A stretch of DNA of 64,000 nucleotides, from positions 36,518,001 to 36,582,000 of the forward strand of contig JBHGNT010000001.1 in NCBI GenBank assembly GCA_043228905.1, written 5' to 3'. The translations under genes and the position numbers were made by a program. The DNA comes from Azolla caroliniana. Taxonomy: Eukaryota > Polypodiophyta. Below are positions 12,064 to 23,374 of this stretch, piece by piece (within the stretch, counting starts at the first letter, position 1; each line of letters opens with the position of its first letter). Below the pieces are notes generated by a model. The model saw nothing but the letters and a program-made list of their open reading frames with translations, was not told the origin of the DNA and ran no database searches.

Positions 12064-13546
12064 ATCAAAGCTTCATAAGCATCATCTCTTTTTCTCTGAA
12101 TTTCTGAGGCCATAAAAACATTTGGAGGCCCTTGTGCCCCTTGTGCTTTGATGGCCATAGCAGCCGGGCAGACAGAGACACACAGAAGGCGGAACCCATT
12201 TGATGAAGGACGGACTAACACATACATATGATGAGACCCTATCCAATCGATCGCAAGGTCCCCAGACATTGGCCGTTGCTTGGATCAAGTAACCACACTT
12301 TTTGGCTCTCATGCTTGACACTCTCAAGTTCCCAATGGACGGAAGGACGGGATAGCCACAATTTCCGAATCTCACAAGAATAATGCTCATATGAGATTCT
12401 TGTGCTCGCACTATGATTGTGCATGCGTACGTGTTATAAAACGGCAATTTCGCACTTTCAGAAGTCATTGATAGATCACTTTCCTCATTGATTCAGATTA
12501 GAGGAGTTTGTAATAATGCCAATCAACCTAGCTGAGTTCAAAAACCTAGACGAGTTGAAAACCTTAAGAATTGCGAACCCACAACTTTGCTCTATTTACT
12601 CGCATTGAAATTTTAAGAAAACACGAGGAAATACCACAAGATTTATGGGCTGGGCCCAAGGGTTTCAAAGAAGTTGCCCATTAATTAGGTCTTCAAAATA
12701 TTAAAAGAAGACATCAGTGCGCATACACTCCAGGCTCACATCAGACACCCAGACTATTAAGTGTCTGGACCAACACGTTGTTCAGGCTACTTGAATGCCT
12801 TTAAGATATCTTGGACCTTTCAAAACTTGGACCTTTCAAAACACGGAGTCTATTCAAAAGAGTATGCACCTCGTTGTTCTACCCCTAAATGGATTGGTGG
12901 GGATACTTAAACTTCTACACCCTATTTCCAAGGAAAGATATCCTAACGGATTGAGTAAAATAAAAAATTGGCCATTACAATTTACCATAAATTGCTCTTT
13001 CCCTAGAATTGACAAAAACGTTGTTCATATAATGGAGTCAATATTTGTTTATTAGAAATCCCAAGATTGAGGTTCCAGAATGATTCTATCAATAACACAT
13101 TATCCAACATAGATGTGCATCCATTCCAAGGAATTTTACTAATGGGACTAAGATGTGGGCATCACATTCAAGGTGGTTAATGTGAAATGGTTCAGGACAC
13201 TTCATACCTCAGATTCTCTGGTGGACTGATCTTGTGATTTATCTTACCATCGGAATGACACATGAACATGTTCAAGAGAAACATCGGCAAATTGTTCTTT
13301 TATAGTAAACACCTCAGCAAGGTGCATGAAAATGTTGTTGTGTTTAATATCTACACATACAAAAGGAGAAGAAATCCTTTTGCTGTATTCACCCTTTTTC
13401 TCAATGGCTTCTTTTTATAAATGAATGATGCATGTGGAAGAAGAAGAAAATAATCATAATAATAACAATTGGGCGTGTGTCTATGTCAAATGACTAAGGT
13501 GGTCAATGCCAATGTCAGAAGAATTGTTTGAGATGTCTTCAATGTT
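12064..13546. other. Intergenic between the UPF0301 gene and the AGC kinase gene
   Basis: This holds the promoter and 5' leader of the minus-strand gene starting at 12063 and the 3' flank of the minus-strand kinase gene ending at 13547. No additional gene was recognised; the open frames at 12082-12470 show no family features. Confidence 0.5.
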
Positions 13547-15047
13547 TCATATCAAGGGAAGGAATGGCGGTCTTAGGACTTGGTATGGGAGGGAGTCCCA
13601 CTGAAGGCCTTGGAAGAAAGCATGTGATTTGACCTCTATTGCTCCGCCTCCTGATCCTAGCCTCGCTTCTGGCTTCTTCACCAGAAGCTTCATGATTAGG
13701 TCTCGCAATGCCGGATCATCGGAGAGACCCCGCAATTCAACCTCTCGGTGTAGAATATTCGCAAATGTCTCGCTGCTACTTGCCCCTCTGAAAGGGGTCT
13801 TTCCATAGACCATCTCGTAGAGAAGGATTCCCAATGCCCACCAATCCACCTCGTAACCGCTCTTCTGATGGCCCCAGAGTATCATCTCTGGGGCCAAATA
13901 CTCGTCAGTTCCGACGATCTCGTCCTCCTCGGTTCTCTCCCATCCATTCTCCCAATAATCCTCATCATCTAGCTCACCATCTTCCGATGATGAACCCCAC
14001 GATCCACACGATGATGTAGCTTCTTTGGGACCAGGAGCATCATTGGAGAGAATGGCCGAGAGGTCAAAGTCCGTGAGGACAATGTGGCCGTCTGAGGAGA
14101 GCAGTATGTTCTCAGGTTTAAGGTCTCGGTAGACAATGCCAGATCCATGAAGGTGCTCAAGCGCAAGCACTATCTCGGCAGCGTAGAACCTGAGGAGGAA
14201 AACTTATACATGTTAGTTAGATTAACCATGGAGATGGAGATGATGGGCTTGGATGATGGATCCTTAGATCAATTGACATGATAGCAAAATTTGTACTAAA
14301 GTTAAAACATGAACCTGCACCCCCCCCCCCTGGGACAATGTAAAGCATCTCTCTCTGAAGCCTTATGTACAGAGGTAAAGTCAATACAAACTCAACGATG
14401 AAATGATTAATTAGCGTGTAAAACCTGATGGCAGAGCAAGAGAAACGGCGGTCAGGTAGCGAATGGCGGAGGGAATTGAGGTCACCGCCGGCGCAGTAAT
14501 CCAGAACCAGGTACCGGAAGTGAGCATCCTCGAAGCCACAATAGAATGTGGGGAGAAAAGGGTTCCTCCTTGTATCAGGAGCCACTAATCCACCATGACT
14601 CATATCCATTAGAACTAGTGTGATAGCAAGCAACATGGCTAAGATAAGAAGGGAAAGTAAAGAAAGTTGCATAGCATGCATACCTTCTTGGTGGTGGTGG
14701 TGATGATGATGATGTTGTTGTTGCCTGAGTTTGCAGAGGATTTGTTCCTCATTCCGGCATCGTTTCATGACAAGGCTGCAGCAGGAGCTTCTTCGGCTTA
14801 ATTGAACCTCCTCCTCCTTGGTGGCACCACTCTCCGATTTGCTGAATGCCTTGACTGCCACCAAAGGAGGGATGAAATGGAATGCTTGCCCTGCTCTCGT
14901 GAGGGGGGCTTCTATGGAACGGGCCTCCACCAAGAAGACGAGGCCAGTGGAACCTTGACCTAGCACTTGAAGAGGAGGTTTAAAGTACTGATTCATGGTT
15001 GTGTTGGATTGTAGGCCGCCGCACTTCTTCACCTTCATTTCATACAT
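13547..15047 (-). CDS. AGC VIII protein kinase (UNICORN/OXI1/PINOID type)
   Basis: A Ser/Thr kinase assembled from three exons: 15047-14684, 14584-14425 and 14189-13547 (388 aa from the first ATG; ATG codons at 15038 and 14996 are alternatives, the last giving 371 aa). Motifs seen in order: glycine loop [10 protein letters not shown], the ATP-binding Lys in [20 protein letters not shown], an acidic Ser-rich activation-segment insertion of about 55 residues, [10 protein letters not shown] and [16 protein letters not shown] instead of DFG plus the inserted activation segment is the hallmark of plant AGC VIII kinases, which act in auxin-related growth and stress signalling. The short N-terminus and loop sequence suit the UNICORN-like group best. 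No FxxF PDK1-docking tail is visible; the protein ends RPPFLPLI. The first intron (14683-14585) is 99 nt and open in frame, so its retention would add a hydrophobic insert. Confidence 0.9.
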
Positions 15048-15072
15048 ACATGCATTTACATACAATACATAT

Positions 15073-15103
15073 GTGGGTGTGGGTGTGGGTGTGGGTGTGG
15101 GTT
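15073..15103. repeat. (GTGGGT)n minisatellite upstream of the kinase start
   Basis: About five hexamer copies lie just upstream of the first ATG of the minus-strand kinase gene, so probably in its 5' leader or core promoter. Confidence 0.8.
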
Positions 15104-15392
15104 GCTTCTATTGTAGGGATTGCTGCTCTATGGTTTGGTTTGGCTTGGCTTGCTACCAACGGAGGGAGGTGCTGTAGAAATCAGATGTTGCCAGTTCCGT
15201 TGGCGTACCTGCCTGATATGATTGATAGGTTTCCAACTAAGTCACCTAGTCACGCTAAACCATATGTGGCCATTGTTGCTAAAATGGGGGTATACATATG
15301 TACAGAGAACAGAAAGAGATATATATACTGTTATACATATGTATATAGAATAGATAAATATATTTTGTTACGGAGAGAAGCAAGTTTTAGTC

Positions 15393-15440
<48 letters not shown>

Positions 15441-16940
15441 ATAGATTGTTTCACCAAAAAGAAAAGAGAATAGATTGAACATTAAAAGAGAGAGGGAGGG
15501 GGAGATGATCGCCATTGATTTTTGGTGCGCGCCAAATTGAAGGCCCCATTATTGATTTTGAGTGCCCTTCCCTTCTCCCACCCATCCATGCATCCATCCT
15601 CATCAGAGAACGCGTATAGACGACTCACTCCGTAGAGTAAATATAGAGAGTGTGCTCTGCTTTTTCCCCCTTCCCATATTCATTCATTCGTAGGGTTCGA
15701 GCTCATGAATCCGCATGGGTAGAGTCTAGAGAAAGAAAGAAAGAAAGATATATTAACGTGTTCTAAGGTCAAAATTGGCCCATGAGACAATTGGTTTATA
15801 ACAAAAATGGGATATTGACCCATTCATCGAAAGTAAAAATATAAATAAATAAAAATAGAGAGAGAGAAAGAGAGCACAGCCCATTCATTGACACGGCTCA
15901 CGAATTTGGCTTGGTCCCGCTCAAGAACCTTGATGGCTCGTATACATACATATATCATATATGTATAGTCCTTCCGTGGTGACCGAACACTTGGACTGTA
16001 TTCTCCGACATCTCGAATGTCCTTTCCTAGCCGCATTGCCCATACTTGTGTGGCACGTTGCGGACTTCCCATGACAAGTTGCTATGTAAGGTTGTCCCTT
16101 CGGATTTCATGTTTGTTGGCTAAAAATGTGAGACTTTGAGTTCGATGCATTGCCAAGGGACACTTAATGTGCATGGTGTCATGTTTCTACATTGGGTCAA
16201 TACCAAGGGCTTCAATGTGGCATCAACATCTATCCTCTACCTTTAGATGATATAGGTGGATTTTTACTAAACATTGCAACCTTCCTCATGAGATGATGAT
16301 TAATGAAGATCAAGGTAGGTGGTACTGTAGGAGGCGTAATCTTTATAGGGTTCAAGTTTAACGTTGGTTTAGGTAGGCAAATTTCTTAACCTTGGGTAGT
16401 TTATTGTTATAACCAGCTTGGAGCATTAAAGTCAACAATAGTCCAAGTTGCATTATATTTATGAAGCCCAACTCTAATGTTATGCAAGGTGAGATAACCT
16501 AGAAAGAGCATCAAACTTTATAATGATCCAAGCTATATAAACTTTTTCAAGCCCAATGCAAGTTGGATAAGTTGCTCCTAATATATCACGGGTTGTTTTA
16601 ACACTTGGTTGTTGATATATGATGAAACACTCTTACTTGTGAGTTACAATGTTGTGGACGAATTATTCGACAAAATTAGAAGTTGAAACATTGAATGGCA
16701 TGGGAAAGAAATTTTCACAAAGTGCTTTAATTGTGATTGTACAATGTTCATTTTCTTCTTTCATGTTGCTAGGAAGCCTAGCTTTGTGGACAACTTTGTT
16801 CATTTTGTGTTGCTCCACCTAAGTTTGCAATATCTATTCCTCCTTCAATGCTTAGCTTAGGTCCTATTTACAAAAGTGAGCTTTCAAGCCATTTAGGAAT
16901 GGTTTGTAAAGGTATGATAAGATGTTGACTTTTAAAACAA
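15104..16940. other. Intergenic, kinase promoter side
   Basis: No gene seen. It contains a compound (GT)n(GA)n microsatellite at about 15393-15440 and a dispersed repeat at about 15735-15800. That repeat (GA-rich run, then TTAACGTGTTCTAAGG and TTGGCCCATGAGACAATTGG) recurs at about 21030-21115. Confidence 0.5.
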
Positions 16941-17131
16941 CCCCACATGGTTGAAGGACCAAAACTTAAATGGTTTCAACATGCGCACAATCTTGTGTTT
17001 GCCCAATACATACATATATATATATATATATATACAACATCTTAAAACAACCGCACATGGTTGAAGGACCAAAACTTAAATGGTTTCAACATGCGCACAA
17101 TCTTGTGTTCGTCCAATACATACATACATAC

Positions 17132-17175
<44 letters not shown>

Positions 17176-17431
17176 ACACACACACACACACACAATACAA
17201 ATACATTGAAATACATGGTTGAAGGACCAAAACTTAAATGGTTTCAACATGCGCACAATCTTGTGTTCGCCCAATACATACATACATACATACATATATA
17301 TGTGTGTGTGTGTGTACACACACACACACACAATACAAATACATTGAAATACATGGTTGAAGGACCAAAACTTAAATGGTTTCAACATGTGCACAATCTT
17401 GTGTTCGCCCAATACATACATACATACATAC

Positions 17432-17467
<36 letters not shown>

Positions 17468-17640
17468 ACACACACACACACACAATACAAATACATTGAA
17501 ATACATGGTTGAAGGACCAAAACTTAAATGGTTTCAACATGCGCACAATCTTGTGTTCGCCCAATACATACATACATACATATGTGTGTGTGTGTGTGTG
17601 TATGTGTACACACACACAATACAAATACATTGAAATCACA
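16941..17640. repeat. Five-copy satellite with (TG)n/(CA)n palindromes
   Basis: Five units begin with CATGGTTGAAGGACC at 16946, 17056, 17214, 17352 and 17504. Each carries the same unique part (AAAACTTAAATGGTTTCAAC, a GCACAATCTTGTGTT core, CCCAATACATAC) and then a simple-sequence part. In units 2-5 that part is (ATAC)n, (TG)n, TACA and (CA)n, ending ATACAAATACATTGAAAT. The unit length varies from about 110 to 158 because only the simple-sequence part changes. Unit 1 has (TA)n instead. Open frames through it encode only alternating Cys-Val and His-Thr and are not genes. Confidence 0.92.
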
Positions 17641-20600
17641 TCAAATATCCATGGAGCAAGCAAAATTACCACGTACACTTCTATTGAACACCATCCAATT
17701 TAATGTTAGGTTTTCTTAGGATCTTCTAATGAGGTTAGATTCATTGTGTTCCTATGCCACATATAGGGTTTTCTTTCATGCTACAATTTACTTTTCTATA
17801 CACGTGGGTCACTACATGTTATGAATAGGCTTCATCTCTCTATATCCATTCTACATTGATAATTTCAAAATAATATGTTATCATCATCTGTTCATTTTTC
17901 AAGTACCCTAAGAGTTTACAACACATTTTGCTAATCTTACCCACAAACAATCTTCTGACCCATGCTCGAGCTTGACTTACAACACCCCAACTTGGAAATC
18001 GGATTTGGTTTCCGAAGGGTCCATGTTGAGTACAATTGCAAGGGTCACTAAAACATCCACAAGCAATAGGAGAATATGAAAAAAATGCAAAAACATATGT
18101 AGTTAATGTAATGCATTTACGTCTTATACAATATGTAGTTCAAGTGGTAAAACTTGCGTTGGTTTGTGGACTAATTCTTTAGCCCCTTTCTCATGCATTC
18201 TTCTAGTTTTGATCATGCATTTATTTATGCAAACTCTTCATAATGTTAGTTTAAGATCATGTGAATTGATCCTTCTAACATATTAAAAAATGGCTCTACG
18301 ACATTGAATTGTCACATTTTAATAAATTGAAAATGTAAACACTATAACATTGCTCTTTAACAAAGGCAAAGCTATATGACAAGACATTGTTAATCTCATC
18401 ATAAATAATGATTATTTAACCAATTGTTCTTTACTGCAATATCCCTTCCATCATTGACATGTTCCTACGGTCTACCTCATCCACATATTGTCACTCACTC
18501 TTTAGTCACTATTTGTGTTTGGGAAATGTATCAAAATATCCATGTTATTTCATAGGAATCTCAAAATACCCCTTGTTTTTTTTATTTGCAAAAGATTACC
18601 ATGTCTCTCAATAATCTCTCCTTTTATCTCTCCCTAGAGAGACAAAGAAAGATTTTGTTGGGTGGTTTGGTATGCCCCCTTTTGTCTTTTCCATTTTTTG
18701 GGGGTAATGCATCTTAAGATGATGGGACATTCAAATGTGCTAGAAAATTCTGAAACGAGGTAAAAACCCACAAATATTGATTACCAGTAAAGGAGTTAAG
18801 GCATATGTATAAGGAAGTTGAAGGGAGTATTGATGTAGCAACCGAAGTTTCAAATTAGATCGTTAAGTGATTCGTCGAGTAAAAATAATATTTCATGGTA
18901 TTGAATTAATAAAATTAAACCTAGAATTGAGCAACTTGTTCATTAGTATGTTCAAATTCTACCAAATTAATAATGTTTTAGGTCAAATGATGTAATTAGT
19001 TACCCCATCGCTACATTTACTTCAAACATGACTAAATGTTCTACAAATGAAGAGTTAAATATTCCTATAAGGAGAACACATTTTAACTCCCACGTAAAAT
19101 GGAGAAAATGACATTGGAGCGCTTAACTTTTTCCTGAGATGCATTCACTAACTCGTCCATGCAAACATAGTAGGACAAAAATTTGAGATGTGATTCTATG
19201 ACTTGCATGCAATAAATAGGAACATACACATATCCCCACCTTCTTAAGAGTATAAAAGACCATTGTTGAGGTGCCACTTTCTCCAACATTGTCACCAATA
19301 GGAATCAATATTCTTCAACTCCGTCAATCAAATTGCTAGATCGCTTTTACTAGTGTTGTCTTTGCATCCCTATATTCATTTGGTTTGATATATGTGTTAT
19401 AGTCATCAATGTCCTACTACCGTGCACATGGCATGCCCTTCATAAATACACAAGCCTTTGGCATTTGCTAGGGCAAGTGTCAACACTCATTATTTATCTT
19501 TTGCAATCTCTAGCATTCTTCGAACACACAGTTGACATTTATGTGGATAGACTCGACAAAAATGTAGTTTGTCAATGATCTCACATGTTTGAATTATGCA
19601 TACACTTTTGTGGACACTCAAGTTACACCCACCATTGTAATTGTAAATCGCTGACATTCCTCTCATGTTTACTCATATCTTTTGTCCACCATGTTTCCAC
19701 TTCAATAAATGAGCCATTTGCAATTTTATATTAGTGAATCCATTTCTAGGGGAAATGAGAGAGACAACTAAATACTCAAAAGTAACCGCATGATACATAT
19801 GGTCACCTACTTCTTGACATTTCATTATCATGATTTTGGGCCTCTAGTTTTTTCTTCCTTGGATAGCTATTAAAATAAGGAATCATACATGCTAGGTTTG
19901 ACAATAATAAGTACTCAATTGGGGTGTATAGAAACACATATAATGAGAGTAGAACAAATCTAAAGGGAAATATTTGCTCATACATGAAGCTCTGGTACTC
20001 TTGCCAATATTCCCCCAAGCAGGCAAAGTGAGCAACAAACGAGAAAAACAATGACACGCCTTTTACAAAACCATTCTACTAGCGAGGAGATTGCCACTCT
20101 ATCAAATCCATATTTCCCATGTATTGCACACATAGGAGTCTGAAAAATGAGATTTAGGAAGGATATTGCCAAGACAATGAACCTTTACTGTTCGAATAGA
20201 AATACAACACACACACACACACACACACACACAATACATCTATGTTATGTATACATAATATTTTACCTTTTTGTTGAGGTTTGACAACACGAACTTCATG
20301 TATCCACAACGATTTCGTAGGTCAAGGTTTGAGAAAGTAGACAAAATACATCAAAGCTATTTTGACAAATAAGCCAATAATAAACTTCCTTCACACTTAT
20401 CTTCTTTGTTTGTGCCTTGACGATGATGAATATTTGTGATCTCTCCACAACATATAGAAGTAGTGTGAGAAATTATAATTGTTGTTATTTTCCTTTACTT
20501 GAGAAACATGCATGTAGTCATGACACAATATTGATGAGTTACTAAAGTAAAGAAAAATAACAACTTATAAATTTGGATGAACATAATGTCATCTAGTAGT

Positions 20601-23374
20601 GTAGTGCATATGGATATACATATTTGACCTCAGAGAAAACTCTAAAACATGCCATTATATTCCCAACAAATGGAGAAGGTGGTGAGGCTCCAAACAAAGA
20701 AAACTTCCACGGAACCTTTTATTTACAAGGATGTCATATAAAACATAGAGCCACAATCCGGAAAAGAGTATAAAACATTAAAACATGATTACGGAGAACA
20801 TATCATAACATTTAAAAAAACACTCCAATTTGGACAACTAGGCACATGAGGGGAAAGTGTCGGTAAGACACTTAGTAGTGAAAGACAAAAGAAAGAAAGA
20901 AAGAGACACACACAAAACGTAATGACAAGAGGAGAGAATAAAGAAATGAATAAAATGATGGAGATTATTATTGAGACTCGAGAGAGTGAAGTTCTCTTAT
21001 TATTTAAGAGAAATTATTAGAATTGGTGAGAGAGAGAGAGAGAGAGAGAGATCAATCGATAGATAGATTAATGTCTTCTAAGACCAAATTTGGCCCATGA
21101 GACAATCGGTTACTTACAAATTACAATAAACATAGATAAAAGAGTTTTAGTGTGGTACAAAAAATTAGGTTTCAAACACAAAACATTGTGCTAGAAGTGT
21201 AGCTAACTTTCTACCAACGATCAAACTTGGTGTAGTGGCGTTGGTCTATATACAAATTCTCTGGAAGTAAGAACACATAAAACTTAATGTTTGAGTTTGA
21301 AGTGCATGACTTATAAAGTTATATGTATGGGCTTAGGGTTTAGGGTTCACCCTTGAACATTTGAAGCTCGAAGGGTGCCATACTTCCCCCTCTCCTTGTT
21401 CGGGTACCCACAGTGCAAAAGCATTATTATTTCCTCTCTTTTGAAGAGATTTCCCTTGATGCGGTCTAAGAATCTGAGGATAGAGTTGCCATAGATCATG
21501 CCACAATATTGCCTTGTTTCGTTCCTCATTTTGGAGAGATGTACAATAGTGAAAGGGTGGCAATCAATCAGATCTCAATGTGAAGAAGGCCATTGTTTTT
21601 TACCCACTTCATCACCTGTGAGTGCCATGATCCTTCTACATCTTGTGCTTGTTTGCGTTTGATGCTTGGAATGCTTTACTTGCAGTTAGTTGTTTGAGGT
21701 GCAGGCATGGCTTGAATCCGATTGATGATATTTAGGGTTTAGAATACAATCATGGGGGGGGGGGGGGGGGGGCGTGCTATCGATCCAGCAGAAACCTTCA
21801 TGAAAACTCTTCTTTGTATACTGTTCATATCTGTATGTACAAATTAGTAACTGTGTGTTTGTGTAAGAACATGGAGTGAAACAGTGAAAGGTTTACGTGT
21901 TCTAAGCACAGTTTTTTTTCCAGAGTAATTCAAAGGTAATGTGTTTCTCTCACATACACCAATCGCATCCTAAATTCTAATTAGCACTCATGTAGTTGCC
22001 TGATGGGTAGGTAACTCATCATCTTGCATGTGTCTGCATAAAAGGGTTTCCAGCATGTCAGCCAATCTACAGATGTTGAATTAGTACATGTTTATGGTAT
22101 TATAGTCACGCTTTATGTCGTTGCATCAGAGATTAATGGAACTTCAATGTCTTGATTCCAGAGTCTTGAAATTGAAAGTCTTGACATGCATCCAACATTA
22201 ACGCCACCAAGTTAGTGTAAAGATTGCACATTGTAATAATGCAACAACGACTACATTGGGTTTATGATAGACTTCTGTATTATGTACTTCCAAGGCAATA
22301 TTGATTGGACACAAAGAGACCATGAGACCATGATCAGATGGGATTAAGATAGGGTTTATATCCTATAAAATGCAAATTATGATAGAGTTATACAGTTATA
22401 TTTATCTGAAGATAACAACAGCTTCAATACATTTTATTTATTTACTATGACTTCCACATGGCTCAAATCTCTGAATTTAAAACACGCCACTTTACAAGCA
22501 TGAATTATGGTTTACATGATTAACTTGATATAGGATTCTGTAGATCTACTGGAATGAGTGAGACCGAGAAAGAGAAAGAGGGAGGAGAGTTTTTTTTTTA
22601 TATGTCGTTGAACAAGCTCACTCAGTTCTGCACTCCGGCCCCTATCTAAGATTGTCATTAATTATATAGTGCATCATAAGTGAGCGTAGTGAGATTTACA
22701 TGTTTAATAACAATTATAATGCATCGATCTCGTGAGGGTGCAGTAGCCCTGGTACTGATGATATTTTTAACCTTGTTTTAACTCACAAACAAAAAAAATG
22801 CTTCCAATGTAATTCAAAGAAAAAAAAAAGGTTGGATAAGGAATGTCATAAAGCAATCAATCAAGCGAAAAAGAAGAATTACAATGCGGCTGATCAAGAA
22901 GGTGATGAAAATATGTTTAAAGCTAGTTTGCAGCTTCATGTTTGAGAAATGGGAAAGAAAATGAAATTAAAACGCCCTAAATAAATAAATATAGAAAAGC
23001 AGGAAAGATTGGTGGTGGTATTAAATGGCTGACAGTTCCTGCATGATCTTCCCCATTAAAAGCCACATTGTGATGCTTCCTAACGATTGTCTAATTTGTG
23101 TGTGTGTGTGTGTGCCCCATCCAGGAGTGTGGATTCAATCAAGTAGTCTTTGATGATTGGCCCTCATTTGAGAGTTTGGTGATGCAGGTGCCAACATTCT
23201 TTAATTCTCCTAGAGAGAGGGAGAGGTGTATAATGTTCCATCTTTATAATGCATTACTGCATGGATGTATGTATGTATGTAAGCATTAGCCAGAAATGGT
23301 GGTGTAATTATATAATATCTGCAACTTGAAATTGAAAAGAACAAAGCCTGAGGGAATAGAAATGGTGAGTTCAT
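17641..23374. other. Long intergenic stretch without a recognised gene
   Basis: AT-rich sequence with (CA)n at about 20208-20235, (GA)n at about 21028-21050, two adjacent TTTAGGG-type telomere-like units near 21331-21346, and short (TG)n at 23096-23114. A stretch at about 21130-21240 resembles, on the minus strand, the tRNA-like module of the SINE-like elements near 39.7 kb. The 3' flank of the GRAS gene is at its right end. No coding frame here shows family features. Confidence 0.5.
21754..21772. repeat. Poly(G) run of about 19 bases
   Basis: An uninterrupted G homopolymer, very unusual in this AT-rich surrounding. Runs like this can form G-quadruplexes and are also a common place for sequencing or assembly length errors. 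Confidence 0.85.

Noticed and set aside
11726-12115. Plus-strand frame of Ser-rich residues
   Set aside because: Antisense of the transit-peptide exon of the UPF0301 gene, whose codon pattern leaves the complement open.
17080-17520. Long open frames of Cys-Val and His-Thr repeats
   Set aside because: They are translations of (TG)n and (CA)n simple sequence in the satellite; open on both strands, no start context or family features.
16941-17640. CRISPR-like array of repeats and spacers
   Set aside because: Unit lengths exceed 100 bases, the 'spacers' are simple sequence, and the context is a plant nuclear genome.
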